The notes beneath the pieces were generated by a model that worked only from the letters and a program-made list of their open reading frames with translations, ran no database searches and was not told where the DNA came from. A program made the translations under genes and the position numbers. 64,000 nt of DNA. It comes from Pedobacter duraquae (GTDB lineage Bacteria; Bacteroidota; Bacteroidia; Sphingobacteriales; Sphingobacteriaceae). The stretch's first letter is position 1, and every line of letters starts with the position of its first letter. The DNA lies in the NCBI RefSeq assembly GCF_004362245.1, contig NZ_SNWM01000001.1, positions 1,302,001 through 1,366,000 of the forward strand, read 5' to 3'. Shown one piece after another: positions 60,025 through 64,000 of this stretch.

Positions 60025-62541
60025 ATGGCTATTACAAATCTAAGTGAATCTGTAAAGACTGCATTGCATATTGCCCAGTCACTGGCAAAGGAATACCGCA
60101 ATACAGACTTCAATGCTGCGCATCTCCTTAAAGGATTGATGCACAAAGATGTTGGACTCCGCTCATTTTTAACCTCAATAGGTAAAGATGAAGAGTACCT
60201 GAGCGAATGGGCCGAGGTACGCATCGATGAACTACCTAAAACCGGAACGGTCAGCGATGAAGTTTTGGGTGCCCCGGAAATTGCTACAATTTTTGAAGAA
60301 GCAGATAACGTAAGGATTAAACTCGGCCTGGATCTGATTACCCCAGTCTGTGTGCTTACGGCCCTGGCCAAGGCCGGTGTTGGCTTTAACGCAGATCAAT
60401 TGAAATCCTTCCCAATCAAGGAACGTGAAATCCTGGATGTGTATGTGAAAGACGAAGAGATCAACCGTGCAGTAGCACCTGAAAAAAATGGTTCAGCGCC
60501 AGAGAATAAGAGCACTGGAAATGCGCTTTACAAATATTGTATAGACCGGTTGCAACTGGTTCGTGATGGTAAAACAGATGAAATCATTGGACGGGATAAA
60601 GAGACACGGATGATGATGGAAATTCTTTGTCGCAGAACCAAACCAAACGTAATTCTGACTGGCGATGCCGGAGTGGGCAAAACAGCGCTTGTAGATGGAT
60701 TCGCTATTGATGTAGTTAACCAGAATGTACCCGATAGCCTTAAGGCTGTGCAGTTATTTGAGCTCGACATGGGATCTCTTATTGCTGGCGCATCTTATAA
60801 AGGAGAAATTGAAGACCGGCTCAAAAACATTATTAAAGAGATCAAGCAATTTGAAAAAGCGGTACTTTTTATTGATGAAATCCATACCCTGCTCGATAGC
60901 AAAGGTCCCGTTGGTGCGGGCATCGGCAACCTGTTAAAACCAGAGCTCGCGCGCGGTGAGATCACTGTGATCGGTGCTACCACCATTGACGAATATCGGA
61001 AAATTATTGAGCCCGAACAGGCTTTTAGCAGACGTTTTGAGGTATTGCAGGTCAATGAGCCTAATGAAGAAAGCACCATCAAAATGCTGCAGAAACTTGC
61101 AGTAAAATACGAAGCCCACCATGTACTTCAGGTTGATCCGGAAGCGCTAACAGAATGTGTTCGCATGGCTAAGCGATATATGAAAGACAGGCGCTTACCA
61201 GATTCTGCATTTGATCTGCTTGATCGTACTATGGCTGCGATGAAAATGATGAACGATACTTCCGACAAAGTCATCCAGGGCTTGGAAGAAGATCTTGCTG
61301 CACTCAACGAGAATTCTGAATTGCCTGATATTGATAAGTTGGCCGATTACAAGTGGCAACTCTCTCTGCTTCAAAATAAATTAAGCCCGGTATTACTTGG
61401 CCGTTTAACAGATGAAACGCAGACAGACACCTTTGAAACCGCAGCAGAGTTTAACGACTATCTCAGTCGTAGCCTCTCGGAACTTAAAACGTTTGCTGCA
61501 GAAAAAAGCGACCGGGTAACGAAACAGGATATCGCCGCTGTAGTATCTTATAAAACGGGCATTCCTATGGGCAAACTGCAGGCAGGCGAAAAAGAAAAAC
61601 TCCTTAATATGGAGCAATACCTGAAAAAACGGGTAGTGGGTCAGGATCAGGCCTTAAAGGCTGTTTCGGACGCCATTCTTGAATCCCGCAGCGGACTCAA
61701 CAAAAAGGGGCAGCCAATGGGATCGTTCTTTTTACTGGGGCCAACAGGAACAGGTAAAACAGAGCTCGCAAAATCCATTGCCGAATTCCTCTTTAACGAT
61801 GAAAAAGCAATGATTAGGTTTGACATGTCCGAATTTAAGGAAGAACATAGTGCTGCCTTGCTTTACGGGGCGCCTCCCGGATATGTTGGCTACGAAGAAG
61901 GCGGTTTACTGGTGAATAAGATTCGTCAACAACCCTATTCAGTGTTGCTATTTGACGAAATAGAAAAGGCACATCCTTCTGTATTTGATACATTTTTACA
62001 GATTCTTGATGAGGGACATATGCATGACAGACTTGGAAAAGAAGGAGATTTCAGTAATTCGCTGATCCTTTTCACATCTAATATTGGTAGCGAATGGATT
62101 GCAGAGCAGATCAGTAAAGGTAGTATCCCGGTATCAAATCAATTGATGGAGGTGATGGCTGGTCATTTTAGACCTGAATTTCTGGCTCGGATTTCAGAGA
62201 TTGTCCCTTTTGCACCGATCAATGAAAGCAACGTAGTACGCATTTTTGAAATCCAACTGAAGAGTCTGATCGAATCGTTAAACAAACAGGGCATCAGCTT
62301 TGAGATAGCAGAAGATGCAAAAAAAATGATTGCCCTGGATGGTTTCACACCAAAGTATGGCGCGCGGCAGCTGTCGGCAGTCATTAGAAATCTATTACGC
62401 AGGCCCATCTCAAAGTATATCATTTCCGGCGAGCTGAAAAAAGGTTCAGGTGTACGTATTAGCAAACACCCCGACGAAGAAAAACTGGAATGGGAAATTG
62501 TACAAGCTAAAAGCCCTGCTTTGGAACAAAATTTGAATTAA
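60025..62541 (+). CDS. tssH: T6SS AAA+ unfoldase TssH/ClpV
   Basis: 838 aa ClpB/ClpV-like protein. The N-domain (about 1-145) is followed by AAA1 with Walker A GDAGVGKTA and Walker B LFIDEIHTLL, a short middle helix, and AAA2 with GPTGTGKTE and LLFDEIEKAH and a C-terminal small domain. ClpV breaks down the contracted TssB/TssC sheath. The middle domain is far shorter than in ClpB, so it is not a chaperone for aggregated protein. It sits directly upstream of tssB and tssC, as expected. Confidence 0.92.
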   Translation: MAITNLSESVKTALHIAQSLAKEYRNTDFNAAHLLKGLMHKDVGLRSFLTSIGKDEEYLSEWAEVRIDELPKTGTVSDEVLGAPEIATIFEEADNVRIKLGLDLITPVCVLTALAKAGVGFNADQLKSFPIKEREILDVYVKDEEINRAVAPEKNGSAPENKSTGNALYKYCIDRLQLVRDGKTDEIIGRDKETRMMMEILCRRTKPNVILTGDAGVGKTALVDGFAIDVVNQNVPDSLKAVQLFELDMGSLIAGASYKGEIEDRLKNIIKEIKQFEKAVLFIDEIHTLLDSKGPVGAGIGNLLKPELARGEITVIGATTIDEYRKIIEPEQAFSRRFEVLQVNEPNEESTIKMLQKLAVKYEAHHVLQVDPEALTECVRMAKRYMKDRRLPDSAFDLLDRTMAAMKMMNDTSDKVIQGLEEDLAALNENSELPDIDKLADYKWQLSLLQNKLSPVLLGRLTDETQTDTFETAAEFNDYLSRSLSELKTFAAEKSDRVTKQDIAAVVSYKTGIPMGKLQAGEKEKLLNMEQYLKKRVVGQDQALKAVSDAILESRSGLNKKGQPMGSFFLLGPTGTGKTELAKSIAEFLFNDEKAMIRFDMSEFKEEHSAALLYGAPPGYVGYEEGGLLVNKIRQQPYSVLLFDEIEKAHPSVFDTFLQILDEGHMHDRLGKEGDFSNSLILFTSNIGSEWIAEQISKGSIPVSNQLMEVMAGHFRPEFLARISEIVPFAPINESNVVRIFEIQLKSLIESLNKQGISFEIAEDAKKMIALDGFTPKYGARQLSAVIRNLLRRPISKYIISGELKKGSGVRISKHPDEEKLEWEIVQAKSPALEQNLN

Positions 62542-62590
62542 AACGTTTACTATTAAATAAATACTAAATACACCCCTAAACCAACATACT

Positions 62591-63037
62591 ATGTTTAATT
62601 ATGAAATTGGAGGTAACGAAAGAAAAGTAGATTCTTCGGAAGCCTTTGCAGAGATTGCTTTTAATAAGACTCTTTTTGTACAGAAATTAACAGATAACGA
62701 AGCAATTAAACCTGAAAAAGTAGAAGGCCTTAAAACAGTAGAAGAGGTTTTTGACCACTATAAGCCGAATGTGAGGGTATCTTTCGAAAAAGAAGATGGT
62801 TCTCCAGTATCTGAAAGTCTGCAATTCAGGAGTCTGGGTGATTTTGGTGTAAAAAGTATCATTGAGCAAAGCAACTATCTTACGGATATCAATATCGAGA
62901 GAGAGATGTCCTTAAATGTGATCAAGCAGCTTAAATCAAACAAAACTTTAAAAACGACGCTTGATGATGCTGACACAAAGGCAGCGTTCATCAGTGCTTT
63001 GAAAAACTTTGTTGATGAACTTGAAGAAAACAAATAA
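62591..63037 (+). CDS. tssB: T6SS contractile sheath small subunit TssB
   Basis: 148 aa. YEIGGNERKVDSSEAFAEIA opens the family-like N-terminus. The sheath fold is shown by FDHYKPNVRVSFEKEDG and LQFRSLGDFGVKSIIEQ. With TssC it forms the sheath whose contraction fires the needle. It is 50 bases downstream of clpV and 29 bases before tssC. Confidence 0.9.
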   Translation: MFNYEIGGNERKVDSSEAFAEIAFNKTLFVQKLTDNEAIKPEKVEGLKTVEEVFDHYKPNVRVSFEKEDGSPVSESLQFRSLGDFGVKSIIEQSNYLTDINIEREMSLNVIKQLKSNKTLKTTLDDADTKAAFISALKNFVDELEENK

Positions 63038-63066
63038 CACTTAACGATCTTAACAAACCTATTACC

Positions 63067-64000
63067 ATGGCAACCCCACAGGAAGAAAAAACAGAACTAA
63101 ATAATCCTCAGGCAGAATTTAAAACTGCCGAGTCCCGAATAGCAGAAAAAACATCCTTAAAAGACAATCTTGATAAACTAGCTCGTGTTGGTGGCTTCGA
63201 CCTTTTGGAAGCTACCGTCGATGGCTTACAAAACCTAAACCCGGAAAGAAAAGCAAGAAAACAGATTTTCCTGACCGGCGATGAAAAGAAAAAAGAACGT
63301 GAAGAGTTACGTAAAAAAATCCAGTTATGGATTGATGTGCTTGAATCGTCTACTTCGGTAAGTGACATGGTTGAGCAGAGCACAGCTAAATTATCGGCAG
63401 CGGAAGAGAACTTGAATAAAAATATCGGTACAGCTCTGGAAAGCACCAGAGAGCTGGAGCAGGCATATCGTTCTGTACACTTGTTCTACAAAAATACCGA
63501 AGCGGACAAGTTGAAAAACGTTGTCTTATTAAATGCGTCAATGGATCAGATCAAAGATCTGGACAATCCACGCTTTATTGACTATGTGGACAATGAGATG
63601 AAGCAGAACTATGACCGTTTGGACCTTCGCCAAAACTATTCTTTGATGGTGGTTCCGGGGTATATGGGATCTAATAAAGTATTGGAGCGTTGGGGAAAGA
63701 TTGCCTATAACAACAAGGCGATGCTGGTTACTGACTTTGCAGATCTTGACCAACCGGATGACGTTATCGACTTATTTACTGCTGCAAATTTAACCGGTGC
63801 TGATGCTTTTCGTTCCAATGTAATCATGACCTGTAACTGGTTGGTTGGGCGCGGAAAAATTGCTGAAGTTGGTGAAGAAGATGACCTTACTGTTCCTGGA
63901 TCAGCAGCATTGGCAGGCAAAATGTATTATACATTGATGTCGCAAGTTACAGCTGGTAAAAAACATGGTGCTATTAACGAGGTAGATGGTGTAAAATTTG
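63067..64000 (+). CDS. tssC: T6SS contractile sheath large subunit TssC (cut at window end)
   Basis: At least 311 codons from ATG 63067 (MATPQEEKTELNN). Sheath-type segments are visible: LKNVVLLNASMDQIKDL, FIDYVDNEMKQNY and YSLMVVPGYMG, then the helical and beta regions typical of the large subunit (DUF5458-like branch in subtype iii). Frame reading shows no stop to base 64000. The N-terminal 120 residues are helical and charged, containing the linker that pairs with TssB. Confidence 0.88.
   Translation, partial: MATPQEEKTELNNPQAEFKTAESRIAEKTSLKDNLDKLARVGGFDLLEATVDGLQNLNPERKARKQIFLTGDEKKKEREELRKKIQLWIDVLESSTSVSDMVEQSTAKLSAAEENLNKNIGTALESTRELEQAYRSVHLFYKNTEADKLKNVVLLNASMDQIKDLDNPRFIDYVDNEMKQNYDRLDLRQNYSLMVVPGYMGSNKVLERWGKIAYNNKAMLVTDFADLDQPDDVIDLFTAANLTGADAFRSNVIMTCNWLVGRGKIAEVGEEDDLTVPGSAALAGKMYYTLMSQVTAGKKHGAINEVDGVKF

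Noticed and set aside
60795..61082. Minus-strand frame of 95 codons in clpV
   Set aside because: Antisense to the AAA1 domain; it reflects clpV codon use only.
1..64000. CRISPR array, IS element, phage or integron
   Set aside because: No regularly spaced direct repeats, no transposase or integrase motifs, and no tRNA-flanking integrase were seen. The only repeat pair is the hairpin element at 15,325-15,695.

Overview
The window looks like chromosomal DNA from a Bacteroidota bacterium of the Sphingobacteriaceae type (Pedobacter-like); this is inferred, not confirmed. Supporting signs are the repeated Bacteroidota -7 promoter box TANNTTTG, a TamL-type TamA lipoprotein, a type IX secretion Plug protein, a GH171/NamZ lipoprotein, DUF5117-type metalloproteases, a plug-domain protein with an MG2 domain, and a subtype iii type VI secretion system found only in this phylum. 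There is no integrase, transposase, phage gene or CRISPR array.

Bases 1-38,300 are mostly housekeeping genes with short spacers and many convergent ends that overlap by 4-17 bp. In order they are: a TamL-like outer-membrane protein (partial) head-to-head with a SpoU/TrmH RNA methyltransferase; tRNA-Cys and a 57-aa basic protein; pyrD; an ABC-F ATPase with a T9SS Plug protein; a cytoplasmic alpha-amylase; a hotdog thioesterase and a cation/proton antiporter; an EVE protein; a large zinc metalloprotease; DNA polymerase III delta; a single-domain HsdR-N-like nuclease fold; a hairpin-repeat pair; valS; an M13 peptidase; small envelope proteins; mnmD; an aldo/keto reductase; an AI-2E-family permease; mazG; a DEAD-box relative with lost catalytic motifs; an S9 peptidase; a LolC/E-like permease; NamZ; topoisomerase IB; fmt; a PabC-like aminotransferase; rluD; and a D-cysteine desulfhydrase/ACC deaminase homologue. 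A soluble hybrid histidine kinase follows (38,260-41,019).

Bases 41,100-46,500 form a compact metal-handling module. Two operons converge on a shared terminator. Each begins with a member of the same small secreted family, with three cysteines at identical positions (40, 50, 54) and a promoter that predicts a leaderless or nearly leaderless mRNA. The plus-strand operon continues with a lipoprotein and a SCO-type copper/thioredoxin-like protein. The minus-strand operon continues with a TonB-dependent siderophore-type receptor and a PepSY membrane protein. I regard this as the least described system in the window.

Bases 46,600-49,900 hold a 55-aa small protein, a 932-aa secreted protein with MG2, carboxypeptidase-regulatory-like and TonB-plug domains but no barrel, and a cold-shock protein.

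Bases 49,994-64,000 hold most of a subtype iii type VI secretion locus: tssK and tssN (minus), tssG (plus), tssF and tssE (minus), then a plus-strand run of two small membrane proteins, a PKD protein, TssR, TssH/ClpV, TssB and TssC (cut by the window end). No TssJ/L/M genes occur; the TssN-TssR set is thought to replace them. Hcp, VgrG and effectors are not in the window and probably lie beyond base 64,000.
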